Below are positions 17,568 through 25,695 of a DNA stretch of 64,000 nucleotides, piece after piece. Source of the DNA: Geodermatophilus obscurus (lineage in GTDB: Bacteria > Actinomycetota > Actinomycetes > Mycobacteriales > Geodermatophilaceae); contig NZ_FRDM01000006.1 of NCBI RefSeq assembly GCF_900143215.1, forward strand, positions 1 through 64,000, given 5' to 3'. The stretch's first letter is position 1; every line of letters starts with the position of its first letter. Under the pieces are notes generated by a model that saw only the letters and a list, made by a program, of their open reading frames with translations, was not told the DNA's origin and did not search any database. A program made the translations under genes and the position numbers.

Positions 17568-17690
17568 CGCGGCACCCTACGGAGGCGGCGCCGACTCCGC
17601 GCGCGACGTGCGGAGAGGTCGCTGCGACACGACCGGTCGAACAGGGGCAGACTCACGGGTGCCCGACGGTGACGACCAGAGGAGGACCCC

Positions 17691-18902
17691 GTGCGCGATG
17701 CGGTCATCTGCGAGCCCCTGCGGACCCCGGTGGGTGGCTTCGGCGGCTCCCTGCGTGACGTGCCGGTGCAGGATCTCGCGGCCACGGTGATCCGTGCGGT
17801 GATGGAGCGCACCGGGCTGCCACCGGAGTCGGTGGACGACGTCCTGCTCGGGCACTGCTATCCCACGATGGAGGCCCCGGCGATCGGCCGGGTCGCCGCG
17901 CTGGACGCCGGGCTGCCGGTGACCGCCGCGGGCATCCAGCTGGACCGCCGCTGCGGCTCGGGCCTGCAGGCGGTGCTGTACGGAGCGATGCAGGTGCAGT
18001 CCGGCAGCTCGGACGTCGTCCTGGCCGGTGGCGCGGAGTCGATGAGCAACGCGCCATTCTACTCCATCGCCATGCGCTGGGGCGTCAAGGCCGGGCCGGG
18101 CGTGCTGCTGCAGGACGGCCTGGCCCGCGGCCGGGTGACCGCCGGTGGCCACAACCACCCGGTGCCCGGCGGGATGCTGGAGACCGCGGAGAACCTGCGC
18201 CGGGAGTACCGGATCAGCCGCGAGGAGCAGGACGAGTACGCCGTCCGCAGCCACCAGCGGGCCGCTGCGGCCGCCGAGGCGGGCCGGTTCGCCGAGGAGA
18301 TCGTGCCGGTGACGGTCAAGCAGCGGAAGAGCGAGGTCGTCGTCGACCGCGACGAGCACATCCGCCCCGACTCCAACGTCGAGACGCTCGCCAAGCTGCG
18401 CCCGATCATGGGCCGCGACGACCCGGAGGCCACCGTCACCGCGGGCAACGCCAGCGGGCAGAACGACGGCGCCGCGGTCTGCGTGGTCACCACCCCGGAG
18501 AAGGCCGCCGAGCTGGGCCTGCGGCCGCTGGCGCGGCTGGTGTCCTGGGCGGTGGCCGGCGTCCCGCCGAAGACCATGGGCATCGGGCCGGTGCCGGCCA
18601 CCGCCAAGGCGCTCGCGCTGGCCGACGTCAAGCTCGCCGAGGTCGACCTCATCGAGCTCAACGAGGCCTTCGCCAGCCAGGTGCTGGCGGTGACCCGCGA
18701 GTGGGGCTTCACCGACGCCGACTTCGAGCGGACCAACGTCAACGGCTCGGGCATCTCGCTGGGGCACCCGGTCGGTGCCACCGGCGGCCGCATCCTCGCC
18801 ACCCTGACCCGGGAGATGGCCCGTCGCGACGCCCGCTACGGGCTGGAGACGATGTGCATCGGCGGCGGCCAGGGCCTCGCCGCGCTGTTCGAGCGGGTCT
18901 GA
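17691..18902 (+). CDS. acetyl-CoA C-acyltransferase (thiolase)
   Basis: This 403-residue thiolase has all catalytic residues. The nucleophile Cys88 is in DRRCGSGLQAV, NEAFASQVLAVTREWG (about 322) carries the Asn-Glu-Ala-Phe motif, His359 is in GHPVGATGGR, and the acid Cys389 is in CIGGGQG. It condenses or cleaves acyl-CoA/acetyl-CoA in the cytosol. GTG 17691 has GAGGAG about 6 nt upstream. The SDR reductase follows after 85 bp with a hairpin element between them, so the two may act in sequence on 3-ketoacyl-CoA. No PHA synthase is nearby, so general beta-oxidation or biosynthetic use is as likely as polyester storage. Confidence 0.93.
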   Translation: MRDAVICEPLRTPVGGFGGSLRDVPVQDLAATVIRAVMERTGLPPESVDDVLLGHCYPTMEAPAIGRVAALDAGLPVTAAGIQLDRRCGSGLQAVLYGAMQVQSGSSDVVLAGGAESMSNAPFYSIAMRWGVKAGPGVLLQDGLARGRVTAGGHNHPVPGGMLETAENLRREYRISREEQDEYAVRSHQRAAAAAEAGRFAEEIVPVTVKQRKSEVVVDRDEHIRPDSNVETLAKLRPIMGRDDPEATVTAGNASGQNDGAAVCVVTTPEKAAELGLRPLARLVSWAVAGVPPKTMGIGPVPATAKALALADVKLAEVDLIELNEAFASQVLAVTREWGFTDADFERTNVNGSGISLGHPVGATGGRILATLTREMARRDARYGLETMCIGGGQGLAALFERV

Positions 18903-18903
18903 A

Positions 18904-18956
18904 CGAGGACCCCTGCCCCGCCGCTCGCGAGCTCGCGGCGGGACCCGGCAGGGGGC
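18904..18956. repeat. dispersed 3'-end hairpin element, copy 4
   Basis: CCCCTGCC...CCGCCGC pairs with GCGGCGGG...GGCAGGGG around the core TCGCGAGCTCGCG, right after the thiolase stop. Unlike most copies it separates two genes in the same direction. It could cause partial termination between thiolase and reductase or isolate the SDR transcript. Confidence 0.65.
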
Positions 18957-18987
18957 CGCCGTCCCCTTCGAGTATGGGAGTTGCCGC

Positions 18988-19755
18988 ATGTCCGACCCCA
19001 CCGACCAGCAGCGCGTCGCGATCGTCACCGGCGCGGCCCGCGGCATCGGCGCCGCCACCGCGCAGCGGCTGGCCGAGGACGGCTTCGCGGTGGCGGTGGT
19101 CGACCTCGACGAGTCCTCCACGGCCGCCACGGTCCAGGCGATCGAGGCCGCCGGCGGCCGCGCCCTCGGGGTGGGCGCCGACGTCGGGGACGCCGACCAG
19201 GTGCAGGCCGCCGTCGACCGGGTCGCCACGGAGCTCGGCCCGCCGCTGGTGCTGGTGAACAACGCCGGCGTCACGCGCGACAACCTGCTGTTCAAGATGA
19301 CCGACGCCGACTGGGACCTGGTCATGCACGTGCACCTGCGCGGCTCGTTCCTCATGACCCGAGCCGTGCAGCAGCACATGGTCCAGGCCGGCTGGGGCCG
19401 GGTGGTCAACCTGTCGAGCACCTCGGCGCTGGGCAACCGGGGCCAGGCCAACTACGCCACCGCCAAGGCCGGGCTGCAGGGGTTCACCAAGACGCTGGCG
19501 ATCGAGCTGGGCAGGTTCGGCATCACCGCCAACGCGATCGCGCCCGGGTTCATCCAGACCGAGATGACCAGGGCGACCGCCGAGCGCATCGGCCGCAACT
19601 GGGAGGAGTACGTGGCCGAGCGGGCCGCCGCCATCCCGGTGCAGCGCGGCGGCGTGCCCGCGGACATCGCGCACACCGTCTCGTTCTTCGTCAGCGAGGG
19701 CGCCGGCTTCGTCTCCGGGCAGGTCGTCTACGTCGCCGGCGGTCCTCGTACCTGA
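18988..19755 (+). CDS. SDR-family 3-oxoacyl-[ACP/CoA] reductase, FabG/PhaB-like
   Basis: This 255-residue classical short-chain dehydrogenase has the NADP(H) motif TGAARGIG at 14-21, NNAG at 91-94, the catalytic Ser143/144 in NLSSTSALG, and Tyr156 and Lys160 in NYATAK. FIQTEMT marks the substrate loop, and SGQVVYVAGGP is the C-terminal signature. It reduces a 3-oxoacyl thioester to the 3-hydroxy form. ATG 18988 is preceded by GGGAG about 10 nt upstream. The position after a thiolase suggests an acetoacetyl-CoA-type substrate. Asp40 (VVDLD) after the second strand would favour NADH over NADPH, which is unusual for FabG. Confidence 0.9.
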   Translation: MSDPTDQQRVAIVTGAARGIGAATAQRLAEDGFAVAVVDLDESSTAATVQAIEAAGGRALGVGADVGDADQVQAAVDRVATELGPPLVLVNNAGVTRDNLLFKMTDADWDLVMHVHLRGSFLMTRAVQQHMVQAGWGRVVNLSSTSALGNRGQANYATAKAGLQGFTKTLAIELGRFGITANAIAPGFIQTEMTRATAERIGRNWEEYVAERAAAIPVQRGGVPADIAHTVSFFVSEGAGFVSGQVVYVAGGPRT

Positions 19756-19782
19756 GGACCCCCGGGGAGCCGGCACGAGGCA

Positions 19783-21147
19783 TCAGGACGACGGACGTGT
19801 CCAGCGGCGCGCGAGGGCGTCGTCCACGGCGTCGGCCCGACGCCGGATGTCCTCGGGCGCCAGGCCCGCCGGCGGGGAGGCCAGGCTCATCTCCACCAGG
19901 GCGTCGCGCTGCTGCCGGACGGCCTCCTGCTGGGTGGGTGTGCGGGCCCGCCAGGCCACCTCGGCCAGCATGGTGAGGAGCCGGTCGACGACCAGGGGGT
20001 CCTCCCGGCCGTAGTTGCGGACCTGGGTGACGGCGAGGTCGAGCAGCTCGGCGAACGTCCACGACCGGAGCAGGACCCGTTCGACGCCGCTCTCGTCGGC
20101 CAGCCGGCGGTGCCAGGCGTCGCGCTCGGCCGCCCGTCCGAGCAGGGCCGAGACGTGTGCCAACGCATGGGTGGCAGTCGTCGGGTCGTTGATCCCGGGG
20201 GAGAGGGCCCGGGCGGCGATGTCGACCAGCTTGCGCAGGCCGTAGCTGGGGTCGATGACGTCGGCGCGCTCGTACCCGAGGTCGACCGATCCGTGCAGCG
20301 CCTTCTCGAGGTCGCCGGCCCGGAGGTCGTCGCCGGGCCGGAGACCCCAGCCCCACGCCAACGGTGCGCCGGCGATGACCTGGTCACCGGGCCGCCGCTC
20401 CAGCCGCACGATGGCACCACAGCGGCTGACGGCCTCCAGCAGCGGCTTCTCCGACACCTGGACGAGGAAGCCGCTGTCGCGGGCGCACAGTGGCCGAGCC
20501 GTGGCCGGCACCGCGGGGAGCGGGCGGTCGACCTGCTCGTCCTCCTCCTGCTGGCGGCTGATCCGTGCCCAGGTGCGCGAGGACTCGGCGTGGACGTCGC
20601 GCATCATCGTCTCCACCCGTAGCTGCCGGGTCTGGTGACTGAGGAACGTCACCAGCGCCGCGACCGAGCCCAGCAGGAGCAGGAACGCGACGGTCACCGA
20701 GATCCGCGGCACGAACGAGCTGCCCTCGGCCTCGTCGGCCGAGCGCACGCTGCGCAGCACGACGAGGGCGTAGACGAACGTCCCGAGCAGCACGCCGAGA
20801 CAGGTCTGGACCACCCGGTCGCGGACGAACGTCTGCAGCAGCCGGGGGGAGTACTGGCTGCTGGCCAGTTGCAGGGTCACGATCGTCAGCGAGAACAGCA
20901 GCGTGGTCACCGAGATCAACGACGAGGCGATCGCCGACAGGATCGTGCGGGCAGCCGATGGGCCACCGGTGAACACCCACCGGATCGGGTTGTCGCCGAA
21001 GGCGAGCGCCCGGTCGAGTTCGGTGAGCCCGATGCCCAGTCCGACCGCGAGGACGATCGCCACCGCGGGCAACGGCCAGAGCGCGCCGGTGGCGCTGTTC
21101 CACACCGCCTGCAGCCGGCCGCCCCGCAACTGGGCCGATGACGTCAC
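19783..21147 (-). CDS. DUF2254 membrane protein
   Basis: This 454-residue protein matches the DUF2254 family. Four N-terminal transmembrane segments (about 20-45, 65-100, 112-135 and 150-170) include SVTTLLFSLTIVTLQLASSQ and YSPRLLQTFVRDRVVQTCLG, the strongest family motifs. A large cytosolic region (about 180-454) has SYGLRKLVDIAARALSPGIN and DPTTATHALAHVSALLGRAA. The function of the family is unknown. It is last in a minus-strand run of three membrane-protein genes and starts 10 bp after the upstream DUF1206 gene. It is convergent with the SDR gene, with only 27 bp between them. Confidence 0.85.
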   Translation of the reverse strand: MTSSAQLRGGRLQAVWNSATGALWPLPAVAIVLAVGLGIGLTELDRALAFGDNPIRWVFTGGPSAARTILSAIASSLISVTTLLFSLTIVTLQLASSQYSPRLLQTFVRDRVVQTCLGVLLGTFVYALVVLRSVRSADEAEGSSFVPRISVTVAFLLLLGSVAALVTFLSHQTRQLRVETMMRDVHAESSRTWARISRQQEEDEQVDRPLPAVPATARPLCARDSGFLVQVSEKPLLEAVSRCGAIVRLERRPGDQVIAGAPLAWGWGLRPGDDLRAGDLEKALHGSVDLGYERADVIDPSYGLRKLVDIAARALSPGINDPTTATHALAHVSALLGRAAERDAWHRRLADESGVERVLLRSWTFAELLDLAVTQVRNYGREDPLVVDRLLTMLAEVAWRARTPTQQEAVRQQRDALVEMSLASPPAGLAPEDIRRRADAVDDALARRWTRPSS

Positions 21148-21157
21148 CGGGCAGTCC

Positions 21158-22024
21158 TCACGACGACGGGTCCCGGTCGGGATAGCGGGCGCGGGCCAGC
21201 GCGTACCCGCCGAACGCGATGAAACCGGCGGCGACCGCCCCCAGCAGCCAGGGGCCGGCGTCGACCGAGGCGATCGCGGTCATCGCGCCGGCCAGGCCGG
21301 TGGCGGTGGAGACGTCGGCGGTGGCGGCCGCCTGCCACAGCAGCACTCCCACCAGACCGAACGCGACGCCCTTGGCGACGTAGCCGACCCGCCCGATCGC
21401 CTCGATCACCGGCTCCCAGCGGTCGGGGGCGGTGGGCAGGTCGATGTCCTTCATGAACCCGCCGGTCAGCCCGCGCACCAGCGTGTACAGCCCGACGGCG
21501 ACCACGCCGGCCGCGGCGACGAGGACCAGCGCGACCCCACCCGGCACCTCCAGCGTCTCGCCGGTGAGCTCGCGCAGCCGCTCGTCGGCCTGGTACTCCA
21601 GGCCGAGGGCGAACAGCAGGGCGGTGAGCCCGAGGACGGCGTAGACGGCGGCCTTGGCCAGGCACCTCGCGCAGACGAACGCCGTCCGCCAGCGGTGCTC
21701 CGGGTCGAGCAGGCCGTGCCACCACAGCAGCACCTCGCCGGCCTGCCACAGCGCCAGGGACAGCATGCCCAGGCCGATCAGCCAGAGCAGCACCGTGCCC
21801 CCGGGGGTGACCGCGACCGCCTGCAGGGCGCCGGTCTGGTCGGCGTCGGTCCGGGCGCTGCCGCGGGCCAGCTGCACCGCCAGCCAGCCGATGAGCAGGT
21901 GCAGGACGCCGTAGGCGACCAGGCCGACCCGGGCGACCGCCTCGAGCACCGGGTGGTCGGTGACCTCACGGGCGGACTCGACCAGCCGGTGGACGCGGTC
22001 CAGGAGGAGGCGGGCGGAAGGCAC
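21158..22024 (-). CDS. DUF1206 membrane protein (copy 2)
   Basis: This 288-residue protein is made of three DUF1206 repeats, each a pair of helices. ARVGLVAYGVLHLLIGWLAV (about 30-50), RCLAKAAVYAVLGLTALLFA (about 115-135) and IGRVGYVAKGVAFGLVGVLL (about 210-230) start the three units. The Gly-rich YGVLHLLIGW pattern is diagnostic. It is a close paralogue of the gene at 22049, which it follows by 24 bp. ATG 22024 is used. No function is known for the family, and the charged residues are few and lie in the loops. Confidence 0.85.
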   Translation of the reverse strand: MPSARLLLDRVHRLVESAREVTDHPVLEAVARVGLVAYGVLHLLIGWLAVQLARGSARTDADQTGALQAVAVTPGGTVLLWLIGLGMLSLALWQAGEVLLWWHGLLDPEHRWRTAFVCARCLAKAAVYAVLGLTALLFALGLEYQADERLRELTGETLEVPGGVALVLVAAAGVVAVGLYTLVRGLTGGFMKDIDLPTAPDRWEPVIEAIGRVGYVAKGVAFGLVGVLLWQAAATADVSTATGLAGAMTAIASVDAGPWLLGAVAAGFIAFGGYALARARYPDRDPSS

Positions 22025-22048
22025 GCGGACGATCGTGCGCGACCCGGC

Positions 22049-22894
22049 CTAGGTGCGCTCGGGGTAGCGGGCCCGGACGAAGCAGAACGCTCCGAAAGCG
22101 GCGATGCCGACGGCGACCAGCGTCAGCAGCACCTGGCCGAGCGGCACGGCCAGGATGCTCCGCAGCGCGCCGTCCAGGCCGCTCGCCCTGGCCGGGTCGA
22201 ACGTGATCGCGGCCCAGACCAGCAGCGCGCCCACCAGGCCGAAGGACACGCCCTTGGCGGGGTAGCCGGCCTGGCCGAGACGGGTGACCAGGCGGTTGGC
22301 CTGTGCCGGGGCCTCGCTGAGGTCGATCTCCTGGAGGAAGCGCTTCGAGACGCCCTTGTGGACGAGGTACACCCCGATGCCGACGACGACCAGGCCGATC
22401 AGCGCCACCAGCCAGCGCCCGGCGGGCCAGCCGAAGATGCCGGCGGCGGCCTGCTGCTCCTGACCGCCGGACTGCCCGCCACCGGTGGCGTACCGGATGG
22501 CCAGCACCGCCAGCACGGCGTAGACGACGGCCTTGGCCACCGACTTGACGACCTTGACGGCCGCCTTCTTGCGGGCGTCCCCCGACCCCGACAGGTTGCC
22601 GCGCCAGCGCAGCGCCTCGGCCGCCTGCCACACGGCGAGCGCCACCATGCCGACCGCGACCACCCACAGCAGCACCTCGCCGAACGGCTGCTGGGCCAGG
22701 GTCGTCAGCGCGCCGCCCTGGTCGGCCTGAGCAGCACCACCGCCGACGCCCCAGGCCAGCTGGACCGCCAGCCAGGCGATCAGCAGGTGGACCACGCCGT
22801 AGGCGATCAGGCCGATGCGCGCCAGGTGCTCGAGGGCGTCGCTGTTCCCCGCGCGGTCCGCGGCGCCCGCGGCCCGCCCTGACATCCCGCCCAT
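22049..22894 (-). CDS. DUF1206 membrane protein (copy 1)
   Basis: This 281-residue protein has the same three-repeat layout as its neighbour. LARIGLIAYGVVHLLIAWLA (about 24-43) is followed by VVKSVAKAVVYAVLAVLAIR and LGQAGYPAKGVSFGLVGALL. A short Gly/Gln-rich periplasmic or cytosolic loop (about 127-140) differs from copy 2. It is the first gene of the three-gene membrane operon. ATG 22894 has GGGCGGGATG context, and a second ATG follows 3 codons later. The tandem pair shows local duplication before divergence, since the two proteins are clearly similar but far from identical. Confidence 0.85.
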   Translation of the reverse strand: MGGMSGRAAGAADRAGNSDALEHLARIGLIAYGVVHLLIAWLAVQLAWGVGGGAAQADQGGALTTLAQQPFGEVLLWVVAVGMVALAVWQAAEALRWRGNLSGSGDARKKAAVKVVKSVAKAVVYAVLAVLAIRYATGGGQSGGQEQQAAAGIFGWPAGRWLVALIGLVVVGIGVYLVHKGVSKRFLQEIDLSEAPAQANRLVTRLGQAGYPAKGVSFGLVGALLVWAAITFDPARASGLDGALRSILAVPLGQVLLTLVAVGIAAFGAFCFVRARYPERT

Positions 22895-23168
22895 GGCCGA
22901 CTCCTCCCAGACCGCCGCACCCTGTGCCGCGGATTGATGAGCGTGGCACAGCGCGGAGCCGGCCGCCCTGTCTCACCCCACGGGAGACGCGCGCGGGCCG
23001 GGCAGTGCACCGTGGACGCGGCCGGTCCGGACCGCGACCACGGTCCGCACCCAGCCGCCGTGCGGCTCGGCGGCCACCCCGCTCCGCCGGCCGCGCTGCA
23101 CGGCCCGCTCCGCGACGGTGGACCCGGCTGCGGCGGGCCACGTCGGCCGGTGAGGGACACTCTGTGTC
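22895..23168. promoter_or_regulatory. divergent intergenic region
   Basis: These 274 bp separate two divergent membrane-protein genes. I see no coding pattern and no clear -10/-35 boxes. TTGATGAGCG near 22934 is the only less GC-rich spot. Both promoters should lie here. Confidence 0.3.
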
Positions 23169-23798
23169 GTGGCGAGCGGTGCAGTGGGAACGGCGGGGGA
23201 CCGGACGGGTCCGGAGCAGGCCCGGCGGGCGTGGCCCCGGTGGCTGGCCGGCGGGATCGCGCTGCTGGTGGTCGCCGCGGTCGCGGTCTCCTGGGCCGAC
23301 GGCGGCGCGCGGTTGCTCCTGGGGGTGGGCGGCGCGCTGCTGGCCGGGCGCGGCGGGCAACTGGCTGCCCAGCCCGCCGGCCGGGGCCGGCCGGCGGGCT
23401 GGGCGGTGGCCGCGGCCGGCGTGGTCGCCCTGACGCTCGCGTTCGGCCCTGCGGGCGTCGCGGGCTGGGTGCTCCTGGTGGCCGTTCCGGCCGGGCTGCT
23501 CGTCGGGGCGCTGACGCTGCTCGGCCGTGGCGGTGCGGTGCGCCGCAGCGGTCAGGCCGCCCTCGTCTGGTGGGCGCTGGTCACCGGCCTGCTGGTCGTC
23601 ACCGGGGTGCTGGCCGACTGGGAGCGCGCCGCCGACGGCGCCACCCTCATCGGGGCGCTGGGTCTGGGCCTGCTGGGCGTCGTCCTGCTGGTCGGCGCCT
23701 CGAGCCTGCGGACCATCGCCGCACAGCCGGCGCCGGCCCGGCCCGCGGCCTGCGCCGGGTGTGCGTGCGGCGCCGGCGGCTGCGGCATCCCGCGCTGA
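23169..23798 (+). CDS. membrane protein with Cys-rich C-terminal tail
   Basis: This 209-residue protein has about six hydrophobic helices (about 25-42, 45-62, 74-92, 95-115, 125-145 and 155-175). It ends in a striking tail, CAGCACGAGGCGIPR, with four closely spaced Cys residues. The GTG start at 23169 follows CTCTGTGTC, with only a weak ribosome site. The tail could bind a metal or a cluster or serve in thiol chemistry. The helices look like a generic DUF308/HdeD-type bundle, but I do not firmly recognise the family. It lies 82 bp before the macro-SIR2 gene in the same direction, so co-expression is possible. Confidence 0.65.
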   Translation: MASGAVGTAGDRTGPEQARRAWPRWLAGGIALLVVAAVAVSWADGGARLLLGVGGALLAGRGGQLAAQPAGRGRPAGWAVAAAGVVALTLAFGPAGVAGWVLLVAVPAGLLVGALTLLGRGGAVRRSGQAALVWWALVTGLLVVTGVLADWERAADGATLIGALGLGLLGVVLLVGASSLRTIAAQPAPARPAACAGCACGAGGCGIPR

Positions 23799-23880
23799 CC
23801 GCTCCGACCCACCCGACCCGGCCGGGCAACGCGGGGTGCGTGCCGGTTCACCGTCCGCCCGGCGGGGCACCCCTCCGGCC

Positions 23881-25509
23881 GTGACCGGACACGTCTTCGT
23901 CGTCGGGGCGGACCTCCGCCGGCTGGTGTGCGACGACGTCCTGGTGCCCACCGACCGGTCGCTGCGGGTCACCCCCTCGTGGCGTGGTCTGCTGCCCGAC
24001 GACGTCGTGACCAGCGAGGACCACGGCGGCGTCTGCCTCGACCTGCGCTGGCGCGGGTACGAGCGGGTGCTGGAGCTGCCCGGTCGGCGGGCCGGGGACC
24101 CGGGGCGGTCGCTGTGGCTGGTCGACACCGTCCACGAGGACGAGCGCGACCCCGACGACGCGCTGCGCTGGCTGGTCGACGGCGCGCGGGAGGCCCTGGC
24201 CGCCGTCGCCCGGCGGGAGGTGCCCGACCCGGTGCAGGGGCGGGCCCGCCGGCTGGTCGCGTTGCCGGCCCTCGGCACCGGCTGGGGCGGGGCTGCCGGA
24301 CAGCGGGGCACCCTGCTGCAGCGGCTGCTGCCCGTGCTGCGGGAAGGCGCCGCCGAGCACGGCTTCGACGTCGCGCTGGTGCTGCGCGGGCCCAGCGACC
24401 TGGCCGCGGCGCAACGGGTCCGCCGGGCCGAGGCGGGCAGCTGCTGGGACCTGCCCGCGCACCTGCGGGAGCTGGCCGAGGACCTCGGCGAGCGGGCCCG
24501 CCGCGGGCAGCTGGCCGCCTTCGTCGGCGCGGGGGTGAGCGCCGCGGCCGGGCTGCCCACCTGGGAGCAGCTGCTCGACGAGCTGGCCGAGCGGTCCGGG
24601 CTGGACGACGCACTGCGCGCCGGGCTGTCCGGGCTGCCGGCCCAGGACGCCGCCGCGCTGCTGGCCCGGGAGCTCGGCCGCGAGCAGCTGGAGGGCTTCG
24701 TCAAGGAGCGGTTCGGGCCCGGGCACTACGCGCTGGCGCACGCGCTGCTCGCCGACCTGCCGGTGCAGGAGTTCGTCACCACCAACTACGACCCGCTGGT
24801 CGAGCTCGCCGCCGCCGACATCGGCCGCGACCTCTCGGTGCTGCCCTTCGACGACGCCGTCCCCGGACGGCCGTGGCTGCTCAAGCTGCACGGGGACGCC
24901 GCGCACCCGGAGAGCGTCGTGCTCACCCGCGAGGAGTACCTGCAGTTCGGCGACACCCGCGCGGCCCTCGCCGGGGTGCTGCACTCCCTGCTGCTCACCC
25001 GGCACGTCCTCTTCGTCGGCACCTCGATGCAGGACGACGACCTGATCCGCATCGCCCACCAGGTGCGCAGCGCCACCCGGGCTCCCGGCGCGGCACCGCG
25101 GCAGCGCAGCGGCACGGTGCTGGCGCTGCTGGACGACCCGGCCCGCGCCCGGCTGTGGGAACAGGACGTGCAGACGGTGGCGATCGCGCCGGCCGACACC
25201 CCACCGGCCGAGGCCGCCCGCCTGCTGGAGGTGCTGCTGGACTGCATCGGCTGCCTGTCCACCCCGCCGACCGGCTACCTGCTCGACCCGGCCTACCGGG
25301 GGATGCTCTCCGCCGAGGAACGGGCCCTGGCCGAAGCGCTGCGGCAGGTGGAGCGCACGGTGCCCGAGGGGGCGTCGTCCTCGGCGGTGGGCGAGGTCAC
25401 CGCGTTGCTGCGCCGGCTGGGCTCGCGGGTGTGCACGCCCGCTGGACCGCCGCCGGACGAGGCCAGCGCCCCGCGCGACGACCGCCTGCAGGAGCAGCGC
25501 CCCGGCTGA
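23881..25509 (+). CDS. macro-like domain fused to SIR2 NADase domain (candidate defence protein)
   Basis: This 542-residue two-domain protein ends in a SIR2 fold. The NAD-binding GAGVSAAAGLP is at 216-226, TTNYD is at 300-304 with Asn302, KLHGD is at 335-339 with the catalytic-type His337, and GTSMQDDD is at 380-387. This set matches the SIR2-like NAD-consuming domains of phage-defence proteins (ThsA, DSR, SIR2-Argonaute partners) rather than Cys4-zinc deacetylases, because the zinc cysteines are missing. The N-terminal 170 residues look macro-like: VFVVGADLRRLVCDDVLVPTD at the start and ALPALGTGWGGAAGQ at about 128-140, like the phosphate-binding loop that holds ADP-ribose. GTG 23881 begins the macro-like fold. 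A self-contained sensor plus NADase is inferred. Confidence 0.8.
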   Translation: MTGHVFVVGADLRRLVCDDVLVPTDRSLRVTPSWRGLLPDDVVTSEDHGGVCLDLRWRGYERVLELPGRRAGDPGRSLWLVDTVHEDERDPDDALRWLVDGAREALAAVARREVPDPVQGRARRLVALPALGTGWGGAAGQRGTLLQRLLPVLREGAAEHGFDVALVLRGPSDLAAAQRVRRAEAGSCWDLPAHLRELAEDLGERARRGQLAAFVGAGVSAAAGLPTWEQLLDELAERSGLDDALRAGLSGLPAQDAAALLARELGREQLEGFVKERFGPGHYALAHALLADLPVQEFVTTNYDPLVELAAADIGRDLSVLPFDDAVPGRPWLLKLHGDAAHPESVVLTREEYLQFGDTRAALAGVLHSLLLTRHVLFVGTSMQDDDLIRIAHQVRSATRAPGAAPRQRSGTVLALLDDPARARLWEQDVQTVAIAPADTPPAEAARLLEVLLDCIGCLSTPPTGYLLDPAYRGMLSAEERALAEALRQVERTVPEGASSSAVGEVTALLRRLGSRVCTPAGPPPDEASAPRDDRLQEQRPG

Positions 25510-25513
25510 AGTG

Positions 25514-25629
25514 GAGGACCACCCTTCCCCGCCTCTTGGCCCCTCCCGGGCACCGCCGCGGCCCCGTCCCGAGGCTCACCCCGAGCCTGCGAGGGGTGAG
25601 GAGGACGGGGTCCTTTCGCTGAAGGGTGG
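25514..25629. repeat. dispersed 3'-end hairpin element, copy 5 (nested)
   Basis: The outer arms CCACCCTTC (25519-25527) and GAAGGGTGG (25621-25629) pair perfectly over 9 bp. Inside, CCCCGTCC (25562) pairs with GGACGGGG (25603). It begins 5 nt after the macro-SIR2 stop and ends 66 bp before the P450 gene. Flanking GAGGACC and GGTCCT motifs match other copies. Confidence 0.65.
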
Positions 25630-25695
25630 CCGTTTCAGCACCGCACCAGAGGGGCCGCCGTGTGAGCCGGAACGGGGCTGGGCACCGGGACCCGG

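Noticed and set aside
17691-19755. Polyhydroxybutyrate operon (phaA-phaB)
   Set aside because: Thiolase and reductase fit, but no synthase or phasin is near and the reductase has an NADH-type Asp.
23881-25509. Protein deacetylase (CobB-type sirtuin)
   Set aside because: The zinc Cys residues are missing and the TTNYD/KLHGD pattern is that of SIR2-like NADases.
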